From positions 62,001 to 126,000 of the forward strand of contig NZ_DFBS01000026.1 of the NCBI RefSeq assembly GCF_002366715.1: a stretch of 64,000 nt of DNA. The letters are read 5' to 3'. Both the position numbers and the translations under genes were made by a program. Source of the DNA: Halomonas sp. UBA3074. Lineage in GTDB: Bacteria; Pseudomonadota; Gammaproteobacteria; Pseudomonadales; Halomonadaceae. Under the pieces are notes generated by a model, which searched no databases, had not been told where the DNA came from, and saw only the letters and a list, made by a program, of their open reading frames with translations. Of this stretch, positions 18,339 to 27,863 are shown one piece after another (the stretch's first letter is position 1; each line of letters begins with the position of its first letter).

Positions 18339-18593
18339 ATGGCAATTTGGCTACTGGTATTCGGCTTTATGGCGCTCATCATGGGTGTCATGGCCGTCGG
18401 TGTCATCATGGGGCGGAAACCTATTGCCGGTTCATGTGGTGGTTTAAACCAAATAGGCATGAAAGACGGCTGTGATATTTGCGGCGGTAAAGACGAAGTC
18501 TGTGAAGAAGAGAACCGCAAACGTGGCAGCGTACGCCGGCGTAGTGATGAAAGCCGTGGCGCCGATCTAGGCTACGATGCAACCCGTCGCTAA
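18339..18593 (+). CDS. nqrM: Na+-NQR maturation protein NqrM
   Basis: An 84-residue protein with one N-terminal transmembrane helix (about 3-24) followed by four cysteines (Cys33, Cys45, Cys48, Cys55; SCGG and CDICGG), the arrangement of NqrM (former DUF539). NqrM is needed to deliver iron to the NqrD/NqrE centre. It lies 262 bases after nqrF, beyond the operon terminator, so it has its own promoter or read-through. In many bacteria apbE lies between nqrF and nqrM; here it is absent. Confidence 0.9.
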   Translation: MAIWLLVFGFMALIMGVMAVGVIMGRKPIAGSCGGLNQIGMKDGCDICGGKDEVCEEENRKRGSVRRRSDESRGADLGYDATRR

Positions 18594-18607
18594 ACGTTGG
18601 TTTGATA

Positions 18608-18642
18608 AAAGGGCGCAGATTCATAATGGACTGCGCCTTTTT
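18608..18642 (+). terminator. Terminator of nqrM
   Basis: GGCGCAG / CTGCGCC stem flanked by AAAA on the left and TTTTT on the right. Confidence 0.85.
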
Positions 18643-18727
18643 AGCGTATAAGCACCAAGCGCCTGTTTGTCGGGAATGGGACTAGACGGAAATGAATTAC
18701 TTCGAATAGGAAGGAGACGCAGCGAGT

Positions 18728-20119
18728 ATGGCGGTTCACAATTACGATGTCGTGGTAATCGGTACGGGGCCTGCGGGTGAAAGTGCGGCCATTAATGCTG
18801 CCAAGCACGGGAAACGCGTAGCGATTATTGAAAAGCAGACGCAGGTAGGTGGCAACTGCACCCACTGGGGCACCATTCCCTCCAAAGCACTGCGCCATCA
18901 GGTCAAACAGATCATGGCGTTCAATACTAACCGCATGTTCCGCGATATCGGTGAGCCGCGCTGGTTCTCATTTCCGAAAGTAATGGAGCGTTCACGGGGT
19001 ACCATCGATAAGCAGGTCGAAATGCGTACCACGTTTTACGCCCGCAACCGTATCGACCTGTTTCATGGCGTTGCCCGCTTCAAAGACGAGCACACCTTAG
19101 TCGTGCGAGACCGCCAAGAGGGCATGGAAGAGCTGGTCGCCCAAAAAATCGTCATTGCTACCGGCTCCCGCCCTTACCGACCGGCAGATATTAACTTCCG
19201 CCATCCCCGTATTTACTGCTCAGACACTATTTTGAGCCTTTCTCACACACCGCGCACCCTGGTTATTTTTGGTGCCGGGGTGATTGGCTGTGAATATGCA
19301 TCGATATTTTCGGGGTTAGGCGTCAAAGTCGATCTGATCAACAACCGTGACAGCCTGCTGTCCTTTTTGGACGATGAAATCAGCGATGCACTCTCTTACC
19401 ATCTTCGTAAGCACGGTGTGCTGGTCCGCCACAACGAAGAGTATGAAAGTGTCGAGGGCGATGAATCTGGTGTTGTAGTGCGTCTAAAATCAGGTAAGAA
19501 AATCCGCGCTGACGCTTTTCTGTGGGCCAACGGCCGCACGGGCAATACTGATAGCCTGGGGCTCGAAAACATTGGCTTGAAGGCCAATGGGCGTGGCCAG
19601 TTAAGCGTCGATGAGCATTACCGTACCGAAGTACCGCATGTGTATGCGGCGGGTGATGTCATTGGTTGGCCCAGCTTAGCGAGCGCTGCCTACGATCAAG
19701 GGCTTAATTCGTGCAACGAGCTGCTCGAAAAGGAGTATCGCTTTGTGAGCGATGTACCGACGGGCATTTATACGATTCCCGAGATCAGTTCGTTTGGCCC
19801 CAACGAGCGTGAGCTGACAGAAGCAAAAGTACCCTACGAAGTAGGCAAAGCATTTTTCAAAGATACGGCCAGGGCGCAGATTACCGGCGATACGGTAGGA
19901 ATGCTCAAGATTCTTTTCCACCAAGACACGCTGGAAATCTTAGGTATCCACTGCTTTGGTGACCAAGCGTCAGAGATATTGCATATCGGCCAAGCGATCA
20001 TGCAGCAAAATGGTGAGGCTAATACCCTTAAGTATTTTGTTAACACGACGTTTAACTACCCGACAATGGCAGAAGCGTATCGTGTGGCCGCACAGAACGG
20101 GTTGAATCGCGTCTTTTAG
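18728..20119 (+). CDS. sthA: Soluble pyridine nucleotide transhydrogenase
   Basis: A FAD-dependent enzyme that moves reducing equivalents between NADPH and NADH (Si-specific). At 463 residues it matches E. coli SthA. Visible are the FAD motif GTGPAGESA, the segment GGNCTHWGTIPSKALRH (the second cysteine of the disulphide pair of lipoamide dehydrogenases is replaced, as is typical of SthA), the NAD(P) motif FGAGVIGCEYA and the C-terminal dimerisation domain. A good AGGAG precedes the ATG. Confidence 0.96.
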   Translation: MAVHNYDVVVIGTGPAGESAAINAAKHGKRVAIIEKQTQVGGNCTHWGTIPSKALRHQVKQIMAFNTNRMFRDIGEPRWFSFPKVMERSRGTIDKQVEMRTTFYARNRIDLFHGVARFKDEHTLVVRDRQEGMEELVAQKIVIATGSRPYRPADINFRHPRIYCSDTILSLSHTPRTLVIFGAGVIGCEYASIFSGLGVKVDLINNRDSLLSFLDDEISDALSYHLRKHGVLVRHNEEYESVEGDESGVVVRLKSGKKIRADAFLWANGRTGNTDSLGLENIGLKANGRGQLSVDEHYRTEVPHVYAAGDVIGWPSLASAAYDQGLNSCNELLEKEYRFVSDVPTGIYTIPEISSFGPNERELTEAKVPYEVGKAFFKDTARAQITGDTVGMLKILFHQDTLEILGIHCFGDQASEILHIGQAIMQQNGEANTLKYFVNTTFNYPTMAEAYRVAAQNGLNRVF

Positions 20120-20126
20120 ATATGAT

Positions 20127-21356
20127 TTATTGCTGTGCAATATACGGGATGGAAGGAAGCGGAGGGTATCCTCTTTTGGTACTCTCCGATGTAATTTCGG
20201 TTAGCGGTAAAATGCTTTCTACCCGATTTCGCCCCATTGCCTTGGCTTGGTAAAGAGCTTTATCCGCGTATGAATAAAGTTCTTCAAAAGAGAGCTGTTC
20301 TCTATAGCATGTCGTCACGCCAATACTTATTGTTGGGCTCGATTTTAGTGGTAAACCTTCGTAAGTAAGATCTTCAACGGCTCTGCGCAGTCGATCGGCA
20401 GCTTGAAGTGCATCGTGAGTATTTGTCGAAGGCATTAACAAGCAGAATTCTTCTCCCCCAATCCTTCCTAAAGTGTCGGATGGGCGGCTGAATTGCCGTA
20501 GACATTCACTAATCTTTTTCAAGACTTTGTCACCTACAGGGTGGCCGTAGGAGTCATTGATATGTTTGAAATAATCCAGGTCAAGTAATAATACGCTGAG
20601 CGGTGTTTTGTCGCGTTTGGTCTTATATAATGCTACGTATGCTGCATCAACTAAGTGTCGTCGGTTATAGAGCCCTGTCAGTTCATCTGTCAACATTAAA
20701 TTACGCATAATATTGCGTTGATGTTTAAGATGGATTACTGAGAACAACAAAAATAGTGCACTACTGGTAATCAATACAAAAGCCACAGCTGCAATAATAT
20801 GAAAACGTTTAATGAAAAAATACTGCTGGTGTTCGGTTCGCTTTATTTCATCAGTTAATGTTTCGTAAAGCCTCGTGAGATTTGCTTGAACCTCAGAAGT
20901 ACTGTACTGGAGTAACGCAAAGTCTGAACTTTCCTGTTCTGATGAGCTTAGCATTACCTGCAGGTCGAGTAAGCTGTCTTCTGTTTTTGAAAAAAGCTCA
21001 GCTGTATAACCAGTATTCTTTTTAAGCGGTTGGGACTCGGCTAGCATGTTTTGAATTTTATGAAGCGAGTACATTGAGGTACTGATAGCGCTACTAATTA
21101 ACTCAATTTCACTATTGCTTTCTTCAAATGTATAAGGCTGCCATGCGGGAGTGGTTTTGGCTTCTATAATTTCTTCGACAAGCTCAGTATAGGGAATGCT
21201 AGTGTGGTAGCGCTGAAAAGACAGGTAGCTAAAGGCTGTAATTGCAATTGCTAATATTATGATTATGAAAATAGAAGCTATTCTATATCGTTTGATATGA
21301 TTTAATTTATCAAACGTGAGTGTGGTTTTTTTATTACGATGTAGGCTGCGATCCAT
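20127..21356 (-). CDS. Membrane-bound diguanylate cyclase (GGDEF)
   Basis: A 409-residue protein that would make cyclic di-GMP. It has two transmembrane helices (about 25-47 and 188-213) enclosing a periplasmic helical sensor region of about 140 residues, then a GGDEF domain. The active motif is GGEEF (residues 300-304), and RPSD with five residues before GGEEF is an intact RxxD inhibitory site. Catalysis and product feedback are therefore expected. The sensor domain is not recognised. It converges with sthA, with only 7 bases between stops. Confidence 0.92.
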   Translation of the reverse strand: MDRSLHRNKKTTLTFDKLNHIKRYRIASIFIIIILAIAITAFSYLSFQRYHTSIPYTELVEEIIEAKTTPAWQPYTFEESNSEIELISSAISTSMYSLHKIQNMLAESQPLKKNTGYTAELFSKTEDSLLDLQVMLSSSEQESSDFALLQYSTSEVQANLTRLYETLTDEIKRTEHQQYFFIKRFHIIAAVAFVLITSSALFLLFSVIHLKHQRNIMRNLMLTDELTGLYNRRHLVDAAYVALYKTKRDKTPLSVLLLDLDYFKHINDSYGHPVGDKVLKKISECLRQFSRPSDTLGRIGGEEFCLLMPSTNTHDALQAADRLRRAVEDLTYEGLPLKSSPTISIGVTTCYREQLSFEELYSYADKALYQAKAMGRNRVESILPLTEITSESTKRGYPPLPSIPYIAQQ

Positions 21357-21476
21357 GCAAATACACCTCTTGCCAAAATTACATGTAGAGATTTTGGTAT
21401 CATTTATATTAAGTGTTTTTGCTATTATTTTGAATGCAATATTTCGATGCTTTTACCACGCTTCTACTTAATCATG

Positions 21477-21500
21477 GAGGGATAGTCTCCACTATCCCTC
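21477..21500 (-). terminator. Perfect hairpin downstream of the PA2778-like gene
   Basis: A 10-bp perfect inverted repeat GAGGGATAGT-ctcc-ACTATCCCTC lying 40 bases past the minus-strand stop at 21540 and upstream of the cyclase gene. No U-tract, so termination efficiency is uncertain. Confidence 0.45.
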
Positions 21501-21539
21501 AACTTTACTATTTGAAGTATCAGATTTGTGATTATTGAA

Positions 21540-22493
21540 TTACTGTGACGCTGCAGAACTGACTGCTAGCTTGCTAAGATGTTCACTCGCTTTTGCTTGC
21601 CAATCTCCTTCTAATGCTGCTGCATTCTTTAAGGCTTCATGAGCAGCGCTCGGCGCTCCCTGCTGAAGCAATACAAGGCCAAGGTTAAGCCACGCCGCCC
21701 CCATTTCTTTATCCAGCGCTGTTGCTCGTTCAAAGGCGTTACGGGCTTCATCGATTTGTTGATCTGCATAGAGCGCGTTGCCTAGCGCAAATTGTCCAAT
21801 CGCATTGGTAGGGTGATGCTTCACAAACGCTTCCCAGCTTGTTAACGCAGCACGGGGGCCATGGGACTCTTCGTAAGCGCTGATCGCTTCTAGCGCGTTA
21901 CGAGCGCTAATGCCGGCCGGTAGCGTGCCTGGCTCCGCCACCACAAACCCCCAGCGTTCAGTGCGCGCCCAGGTGGCGTCGAAGCGGCTAAACGAGAGGG
22001 TATGACGTTCAATTTCACCACTGCGTAGAATCAGCGTTTCACTGGGCAGATCGTAGCCAATGGCCACCGCGTAGTGCCACATCGGATAAATGGGCAGCGA
22101 TAAATTTTGCATCACCACCACGGGGTCGCCAGCGGCCAAATGGCCTAACAGCGCATCCATGGTGCCACGAATGGGATAGGCGAGTTGATCATAGCGTCGC
22201 ACCGTCGCCAGCATTTCTGGCTGTACGCTGCCATCCCGTTCAGGCAAGAACACCTGAGGGATCAGCTGTTCAACGTCTGTTGCGACATCCTGATGGTTAA
22301 GCACCATGGCCAGGGTAGCTGGGCCGCACTGAAACTCCGTTTGGGCGTAAAACGGTACGCTGGTGATTTCGGCATGGGGTGGTAGCGCTTGATAGGTGCT
22401 TTGCAGCAACACTGGGTTTCGTGCGCAGCCGCTCAGCATTAGGAGCATAATAAAAACGCCCGCAAAGCGGGCGTTAGCAAACAGGTAGGTCAT
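21540..22493 (-). CDS. PA2778-like lipoprotein: C39-type cysteine peptidase with TPRs
   Basis: A 317-residue protein. The signal peptide ends at LSGC (lipidated Cys23). A C39-like papain-fold domain follows, with the putative nucleophile Cys56 in FQCGPATLAM and the His in MWHYAVAIGYD. The C-terminal half holds TPR-like helices (ALGNALYADQQIDEA, AWLNLGLVLLQQGAPS). Such proteins pair with a PA2779-like small membrane protein, as here. Their substrate is unknown to me. A terminator-like hairpin overlaps codons 7-13; the next ATG downstream would leave too short a signal peptide, so I keep this start. Confidence 0.8.
   Translation of the reverse strand: MTYLFANARFAGVFIMLLMLSGCARNPVLLQSTYQALPPHAEITSVPFYAQTEFQCGPATLAMVLNHQDVATDVEQLIPQVFLPERDGSVQPEMLATVRRYDQLAYPIRGTMDALLGHLAAGDPVVVMQNLSLPIYPMWHYAVAIGYDLPSETLILRSGEIERHTLSFSRFDATWARTERWGFVVAEPGTLPAGISARNALEAISAYEESHGPRAALTSWEAFVKHHPTNAIGQFALGNALYADQQIDEARNAFERATALDKEMGAAWLNLGLVLLQQGAPSAAHEALKNAAALEGDWQAKASEHLSKLAVSSAASQ
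22452..22475 (-). terminator. Terminator-like hairpin within the start of the next gene
   Basis: On the minus strand AACGCCCGC-ttt-GCGGGCGTT runs straight into a T-tract (plus-strand A residues 22452-22456). It lies 31 bases after the PA2779-like stop, but inside codons 7-13 of the PA2778-like gene. It could be a terminator or attenuator between the two genes. Confidence 0.6.
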
Positions 22494-22505
22494 GAGCGGC
22501 CTATA

Positions 22506-22904
22506 TTAACGAGTAAACGGATAAACGTCGGTCAGGCCGAGAATATCGGTTACCAGCAAAATAATGAAAACGGCGAACAGCGCACCAACAACGCCAGCAC
22601 CGGCAGGCAGTTGCTCAAGTTGTTCGGCCATTTGCTGTGCTTCTGCATCGCTCAAGGCCGCCACGCGGGCGTCTACTTCGTCCAGATCAACACCCTGTTT
22701 TAGCAGTTGATCTTGCACGTCGGCACGGGCAAGTATCTCGTTGATACGTTCACGGTCAGCGCCGGCACGATCAGCTGACAAAACAGATTGAGTAGAGACT
22801 AAATCCATCGACTGAGGCGCAGCGGGAGCGGCTGCAACGGGCAAGCTGGTAATAACAAGCGCCGCAATCAGCAGGGTAGAGAGGTAGGCACGCAATGTTT
22901 TCAT
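22506..22904 (-). CDS. PA2779 family small membrane protein
   Basis: A 132-residue exported protein with a signal peptide (MKTLRAYLSTLLIAAL...), a charged helical middle rich in Asp, Glu and Ala, and a C-terminal transmembrane helix (VVGALFAVFIILLVTDILGL). I chose the ATG at 22904 because AAGGAAG lies just upstream; the longer reading from 22970 would bury the signal peptide. It forms an adjacent pair with the C39/TPR lipoprotein. Function unknown. Confidence 0.75.
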   Translation of the reverse strand: MKTLRAYLSTLLIAALVITSLPVAAAPAAPQSMDLVSTQSVLSADRAGADRERINEILARADVQDQLLKQGVDLDEVDARVAALSDAEAQQMAEQLEQLPAGAGVVGALFAVFIILLVTDILGLTDVYPFTR

Positions 22905-23035
22905 CGTCTTCTTCCTTATAGACTTGTCGGGGAGGGCCACGCTTTTAGGGTGACCTATTTTCACATGCACTATGCAGGCATGAGCCTGAAGTATAGAAAC
23001 AAATGGTTTGATTTTTAAGCTTAATGTGCAAAGTG

Positions 23036-24103
23036 CTAATTATTTGCACTAATGCGATAAGTCCACGCGGATTCTGAAAGTAACCCACGGCCACCGGCCA
23101 GGGTTATGGCAAGGTCATGTAGGCCTGGCCAAAGCGGTACAGTAGCCGCGCCTTTTACCGCTAGGTCGAGACGCTGCGCCATTAATAGCAATTTATGCAG
23201 GCGTTTCATGGGCAGACGACCAATGGCTTTCTGGTAAGCCGGGCGACGCTTATCAAAGATCATTGGCTTTTGGCTTTTGCAGGCATGCTCAAAGCTTTGC
23301 CCTTGATCCAGGTGTTGATGTAGCGAGAGAAGAGTGCGTAGTTCCCGGGTCAGTGCCCACAGCACGATGGGGGCCTCGACCCCTTCGCTACGCAGGCCGT
23401 TAACAATGCGCGAGGCGCGGCTGGGTTCACCCTTTAAACAGGCATCGGCTAGGTTGAAGACATCGAAGCGAGTGCTGTCTTCTACACCCTGGGCGATGCT
23501 TTCGACATTTAAGCGCTTGCCCTGAGGATGGATCAGCGCCAGTTTTTGTAGCTCTTGATCAGCGGCTAACAGATTACCTTCAGTGCGCTCACCCAACAGC
23601 CGGGCGGCTTCCAGATCGATTTGCAAACCGTGCAGTGACGCACGATCCCGCAGCCAGTAACCTAATCGGGAAACATCCACCGGCCAAACTGGGACGAACA
23701 GCCCGTGTTTATCGAGTGCTTTGAACCAGGCGCTCTTTTGCTGTTTGGCATCCAGCTTACCCATGCTGATCAGCAGGATATCATCGCTGTTATCCAGCGT
23801 TTCGGCGTACTGCGCTAGCGCTTTACTGCCTTCTTGCCCTAGCTTCTGATTGCCCAAACGCAGTTCCATCAGCTTGCTGGTCGCAAACAAAGAGAGGTTG
23901 CTAGACATTTCCATCAAGCGACCCCAGGCAAAATTCGGCTCTACATCGAGCACTTCGCGCTCTTCGACCCCTGACTGCCGTGCAGCCGCCCTTACAGCAT
24001 CGCAGGCGTCGCGATGCTGTAAGGGCTCATCCCCCGAGACAATCACGACGCGAGGAAGCTTTTTTGCCAACGCAGCGGGCAGCTGATCAGCAAATACCTT
24101 CAC
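23036..24103 (-). CDS. holA: DNA polymerase III subunit delta
   Basis: The clamp-loader delta subunit, which opens the beta sliding clamp. The 355-residue protein has the expected N-terminal AAA-like fold lacking a working Walker A, with VVIVSGDEPLQHRDACD near the start and the conserved RLGYWLRDRA segment. It follows lptE with a 4-base ATGA overlap. leuS-lptE-holA is a conserved gammaproteobacterial order. Confidence 0.94.
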   Translation of the reverse strand: MKVFADQLPAALAKKLPRVVIVSGDEPLQHRDACDAVRAAARQSGVEEREVLDVEPNFAWGRLMEMSSNLSLFATSKLMELRLGNQKLGQEGSKALAQYAETLDNSDDILLISMGKLDAKQQKSAWFKALDKHGLFVPVWPVDVSRLGYWLRDRASLHGLQIDLEAARLLGERTEGNLLAADQELQKLALIHPQGKRLNVESIAQGVEDSTRFDVFNLADACLKGEPSRASRIVNGLRSEGVEAPIVLWALTRELRTLLSLHQHLDQGQSFEHACKSQKPMIFDKRRPAYQKAIGRLPMKRLHKLLLMAQRLDLAVKGAATVPLWPGLHDLAITLAGGRGLLSESAWTYRISANN

Positions 24104-24594
24104 TGCATGCCCTCAACATAAGCGAGACGTTCGATGATTTGCTGAGAGAGGTTCCGGGCAAGCGTCTGCTCGGCTTCCATCATCAGGGTTTCACGGTTGA
24201 GAAGGTCATCATCGCTAACGCGAATACGCGTGCTCGTGGTCAGCGTCGAATTATTGATGTGATAGGCATTGTTCGCCCGCTCTTGTACCGAGAGCGAGGT
24301 GCTTAGCGTTAATTCATGCTCGCGACTTGCACGGCCATCGCCGCCCAAGCGCCGCTCAATTAACGCGGGGGTGCCCAGCGTGACCCGCCATGGCGCATCC
24401 GCCGTTACCTGAGTGCCTAACTGTTGAAGGCGTGCTGCCACTTGCTGTGCAACGGCGCTATTGGTATCGCCTTCCAAGGAAAGGGTAGGCAGCGTCGGCA
24501 GTGAATCGGTGCCGCGCAGCTGAAACCCGCAAGCGCTGAGCAGCATCGCCGCTGAAACGGCGATGCTAGCGGTTAAAAATGTACGTCTCTTCAT
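24100..24594 (-). CDS. lptE: LPS-assembly lipoprotein
   Basis: A 164-residue outer-membrane lipoprotein that plugs the LptD barrel and helps insert lipopolysaccharide. The lipobox is LSAC (Cys22), followed by GFQLRG, the typical LptE start of the mature protein. Overlaps at both ends (leuS stop with the lptE ATG, lptE stop with the holA ATG) show a tightly coupled operon. Confidence 0.93.
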   Translation of the reverse strand: MKRRTFLTASIAVSAAMLLSACGFQLRGTDSLPTLPTLSLEGDTNSAVAQQVAARLQQLGTQVTADAPWRVTLGTPALIERRLGGDGRASREHELTLSTSLSVQERANNAYHINNSTLTTSTRIRVSDDDLLNRETLMMEAEQTLARNLSQQIIERLAYVEGMQ

Positions 24595-27176
24595 CCGCTC
24601 ACCACGATGTTGACCAGTTTACCGGGCACCACGATCACTTTACGCACGGTGTTACCTTCAAGATAGCGCTGTACGTTTTCGTGTTCCATGGCGAGTTTTT
24701 CGATAGAAGCTTTATCCGCGCTTGCGGGCACCTCAAGGCGGGCGCGCAGCTTACCGTTAACCTGCACCACCAGCTCGATGCTATCGCGGGTAAGCGCTGT
24801 TTCATCCAGGGTAGGCCAAGTGGCTTCAATGGCCGGGCCAGTATGGCCAAGGGCTTCCCACAGGCTATGGCACATGTGCGGAGTAATCGGCGAGAGCAGC
24901 AATACGCCGGCTTCCAACGCTTCACGGCTAACCGCTAGACCCAGTTCAGAGGTGTCTTCGAACTTGCCGATGGCGTTGGAAAGCTCCATGACCGCTGCGA
25001 TCGCCGTGTTGAACGTGGTGCGGCGGCCAATGTCGTCGCTGGCTTTCTTGATGGTTTCGTGGGTTTTACGCCGCAGTGCCTTCTGGTCATCATTGAGCGC
25101 GTCGATGTTGAGCGTTCCTGGCGTGCCCGCTGCCAAGTGGTCATTCACTTGGCGCCACAAGCGCTTCAAGAAGCGGTGGGCACCCTCAACACCGGAATCC
25201 GACCACTCCAACGACTGCTCGGGCGGGGCCGCAAACATCATAAACAGGCGCACGGTATCGGCGCCGAACTTGTCGATCATCGACTGCGGATCAACGCCGT
25301 TGTTTTTCGACTTGGACATCTTCTCGATGCCACCCATCTCCACCGGCTCGCCGTCGCTCATCAAAATAGCGCTGAGCGGGCGGCCTTTCTCGTCGCGCTT
25401 CACTTCCACATCGGCCGGGTTAAACCACTGCTTGCCGCCGTTATCGGTAGGGCGGTAGAAGGTTTCCGCGATCACCATGCCTTGGGTCAGCAGCTGCTGG
25501 AACGGCTCATCGGAATCGACCAAACCGAAATCACGCATCAGCTTGTGGAAGAAGCGGGCATACAGCAGGTGAAGAATGGCGTGCTCGATACCCCCAATAT
25601 AGAGATCGACCGGCAGCCAATAGTTGGCGCGCTCATCCAGCATGGCTTCGGTATTATCGGCACAGCAGAAGCGCGCGTAGTACCAAGACGACTCCATAAA
25701 GGTGTCGAAGGTATCGGTTTCGCGGGTCCAGCCATCACCCAGGTCAGAGAACGCGGGCATTTTCTTCAGCGGCGAGCCCGAGGCATCGACGGTGACTTCC
25801 ATCGGCAGGGAGACTGGCAGTTCGTCATCGGTCAGCGGAACGGTTTGACCTTCCGGGCCGTATTTGACCGGAATCGGCGCGCCCCAATAGCGCTGGCGGG
25901 CAACCCCCCAATCACGCAGGCGGTAGTTGGTTTTGACTTCGCCACGGCCAAGCTCAGCCAGTTTGGCAGCGATGGCATCAAAGGCTTGTTCAAAGCCAAG
26001 CCCATCGAACTCACCCGAATTCACTACTGTGCCGTACTCTGCATAAGCCGCTTCAGAAACGTCAGCGGGCTGGCCGCTTTCATCGGCGATAACCGGTTTG
26101 ATTGCAATGCCATACTTGGTTGCGAACTCCCAGTCACGCTGGTCGTGGCCGGGCACTGCCATGACAGCACCAGTACCAAATTCCATCAACACGAAATTAG
26201 CCACGTAAACCGGCACTTCATCGCCAGTTAGCGGGTGAACCGCCATATGGCCGGTGAGCATGCCTTTTTTCTCTTTGGTGGCCATTTCGGCTTCAGAGGT
26301 GCCGCCTTTGGCGCACTCATCGCAGAAGGCTGCCAGCTCAGCGTTTTGCTCTGCCGCCTGCTTAGTCAGCGGGTGGCCAGCGGCAACCGCGACATAGGTT
26401 ACGCCTAGCAGCGTATCTGGGCGCGTGGTGTACACCGCCAGCGGGTCGCAGGTGCTGCCGTCTTTCGCTTTGATATCAAAACTGAGCTCAACGCCACGGG
26501 ATTTGCCAATCCAGTTGCGCTGCATGGTTTTGACCTGCTCCGGCCATTCAACCTTATCCAGGTCGGCCAGCAGCTCATCGGCGTAATCGGTAATTTTCAA
26601 GAACCATAGCGGGATCTCTTTACGCTCAACCAATGCGCCTGAACGCCAGCCGCGGCCATCGATAACCTGCTCATTGGCAAGAACGGTTTGATCTACCGGG
26701 TCCCAGTTGACCGTCGACATCTTCTTATACACCAAGCCTTTTTCGACCAGCTTGGTGAAGAACCACTGCTCCCAGCGGTAGTAGCTGGTATCGCAGGTGG
26801 CGAATTCGCGGCTCCAGTCGTAGGCAAAGCCCAGTGCCTTCAACTGATTGCGCATGTAGTCGATGTTTTGATACGTCCACTTGGCGGGCGGCACCTGGTT
26901 CTGTATCGCCGCGTTTTCTGCGGGCATACCGAAGGCATCCCAGCCCATGGGCTGCATGACATTTTTGCCCTGCATGCGCTGGTAACGCGACACCACGTCG
27001 CCGATAGTATAATTACGCACATGGCCCATATGCAGCTTGCCGCTGGGGTAGGGGAACATGGAGAGGCAGTAGTACTTCTCGCGGTTCGCGTCCTCTACGG
27101 CTTTGAAGCACTGATGTTTGTCCCAGTACTGCTGGGCGTCGCGTTCGATATCACGAGGGCTGTAGTGTGCGTCCAT
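24591..27176 (-). CDS. leuS: Leucyl-tRNA synthetase
   Basis: A class I synthetase charging tRNA-Leu; 861 residues (E. coli 860). The HIGH-type motif is HMGH at 49-52 in PYPSGKLHMGH, the KMSKS motif occurs as KMSKSKNNG near residue 620, and the CP1 editing domain lies between them. Two long antisense readings over this gene are by-products of its codon usage. It heads the leuS-lptE-holA operon. Confidence 0.98.
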   Translation of the reverse strand: MDAHYSPRDIERDAQQYWDKHQCFKAVEDANREKYYCLSMFPYPSGKLHMGHVRNYTIGDVVSRYQRMQGKNVMQPMGWDAFGMPAENAAIQNQVPPAKWTYQNIDYMRNQLKALGFAYDWSREFATCDTSYYRWEQWFFTKLVEKGLVYKKMSTVNWDPVDQTVLANEQVIDGRGWRSGALVERKEIPLWFLKITDYADELLADLDKVEWPEQVKTMQRNWIGKSRGVELSFDIKAKDGSTCDPLAVYTTRPDTLLGVTYVAVAAGHPLTKQAAEQNAELAAFCDECAKGGTSEAEMATKEKKGMLTGHMAVHPLTGDEVPVYVANFVLMEFGTGAVMAVPGHDQRDWEFATKYGIAIKPVIADESGQPADVSEAAYAEYGTVVNSGEFDGLGFEQAFDAIAAKLAELGRGEVKTNYRLRDWGVARQRYWGAPIPVKYGPEGQTVPLTDDELPVSLPMEVTVDASGSPLKKMPAFSDLGDGWTRETDTFDTFMESSWYYARFCCADNTEAMLDERANYWLPVDLYIGGIEHAILHLLYARFFHKLMRDFGLVDSDEPFQQLLTQGMVIAETFYRPTDNGGKQWFNPADVEVKRDEKGRPLSAILMSDGEPVEMGGIEKMSKSKNNGVDPQSMIDKFGADTVRLFMMFAAPPEQSLEWSDSGVEGAHRFLKRLWRQVNDHLAAGTPGTLNIDALNDDQKALRRKTHETIKKASDDIGRRTTFNTAIAAVMELSNAIGKFEDTSELGLAVSREALEAGVLLLSPITPHMCHSLWEALGHTGPAIEATWPTLDETALTRDSIELVVQVNGKLRARLEVPASADKASIEKLAMEHENVQRYLEGNTVRKVIVVPGKLVNIVVSG

Positions 27177-27337
27177 CGGTTTATTAATGCCTTGGCGTAT
27201 TCGCCCAAAAGGGGCGCAAAGTGAATGTGAGATGACATCTGTCAGATAAGTAAGGTCGATTGTATCCTATGCGGGTGTATCCTTGAACGGTAAGCCGATG
27301 ATAGGAAACCGCATGCGTCGACAAAAGGAGAGGCACC

Positions 27338-27859
27338 ATGAGTGAACAACAGAATGACAATCGCCTACGCGAAGGTTACGAACGTTTGTTGGAGCGGATG
27401 CAGGGGGGCGCCAATGAGCTCACCTGGGAGAATTTACAGAAGGATCTGGACGACGCGGTTGAGTTTGAATCGGAGCTGGAAGAGTACACGAAAGATGAGC
27501 TAGCGCTGCTGCGCGCCTGGGTAGAGCGCGACCTGAAAGACATGCGTTACTTCATGGCGGATACCGGCAAACAGGTGGCCAGCTGGTTAGGAATCGACAT
27601 TGACGGCCTTTCCCGCCGCGTGGCGGAATCGCTGCTTTCGATTGCCGACCGTAGCGTGGTAGAGCGCGAACGCTTTGAGGAAGACCTGGAAGCCGCCCGC
27701 GCCGACTACTGCGAAGGCGAAATGGCCGCGCCCGGTTTAATGGCCTGCACCCACTGCGACGCCCAGGTAATGCTACCCACCGTTGCGCGCCTGGAGCCTT
27801 GCCATCAGTGCGGCCACCGCTACTTCTACCGGTTCCCCAATAAAATCATTGAGACCTGA
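27338..27859 (+). CDS. Zinc-ribbon protein (DUF1451, YbeL-like)
   Basis: A 173-residue cytoplasmic protein with a helical, charged N-terminal region and a C-terminal zinc ribbon: CTHC followed by CHQC. It resembles E. coli YbeL (DUF1451), also encoded beside leuS and divergent from it. Function not established. AAAGGAG precedes the ATG. The stop lies 4 bases from the stop of the converging membrane-protein gene. Confidence 0.85.
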   Translation: MSEQQNDNRLREGYERLLERMQGGANELTWENLQKDLDDAVEFESELEEYTKDELALLRAWVERDLKDMRYFMADTGKQVASWLGIDIDGLSRRVAESLLSIADRSVVERERFEEDLEAARADYCEGEMAAPGLMACTHCDAQVMLPTVARLEPCHQCGHRYFYRFPNKIIET

Positions 27860-27863
27860 TTTA

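Noticed and set aside
24688..26231. Two long plus-strand ORFs (256 and 390 codons) opposite leuS
   Set aside because: leuS is complete with all motifs on the minus strand. The antisense readings have no ribosome site and follow from its G/C-rich codon pattern.
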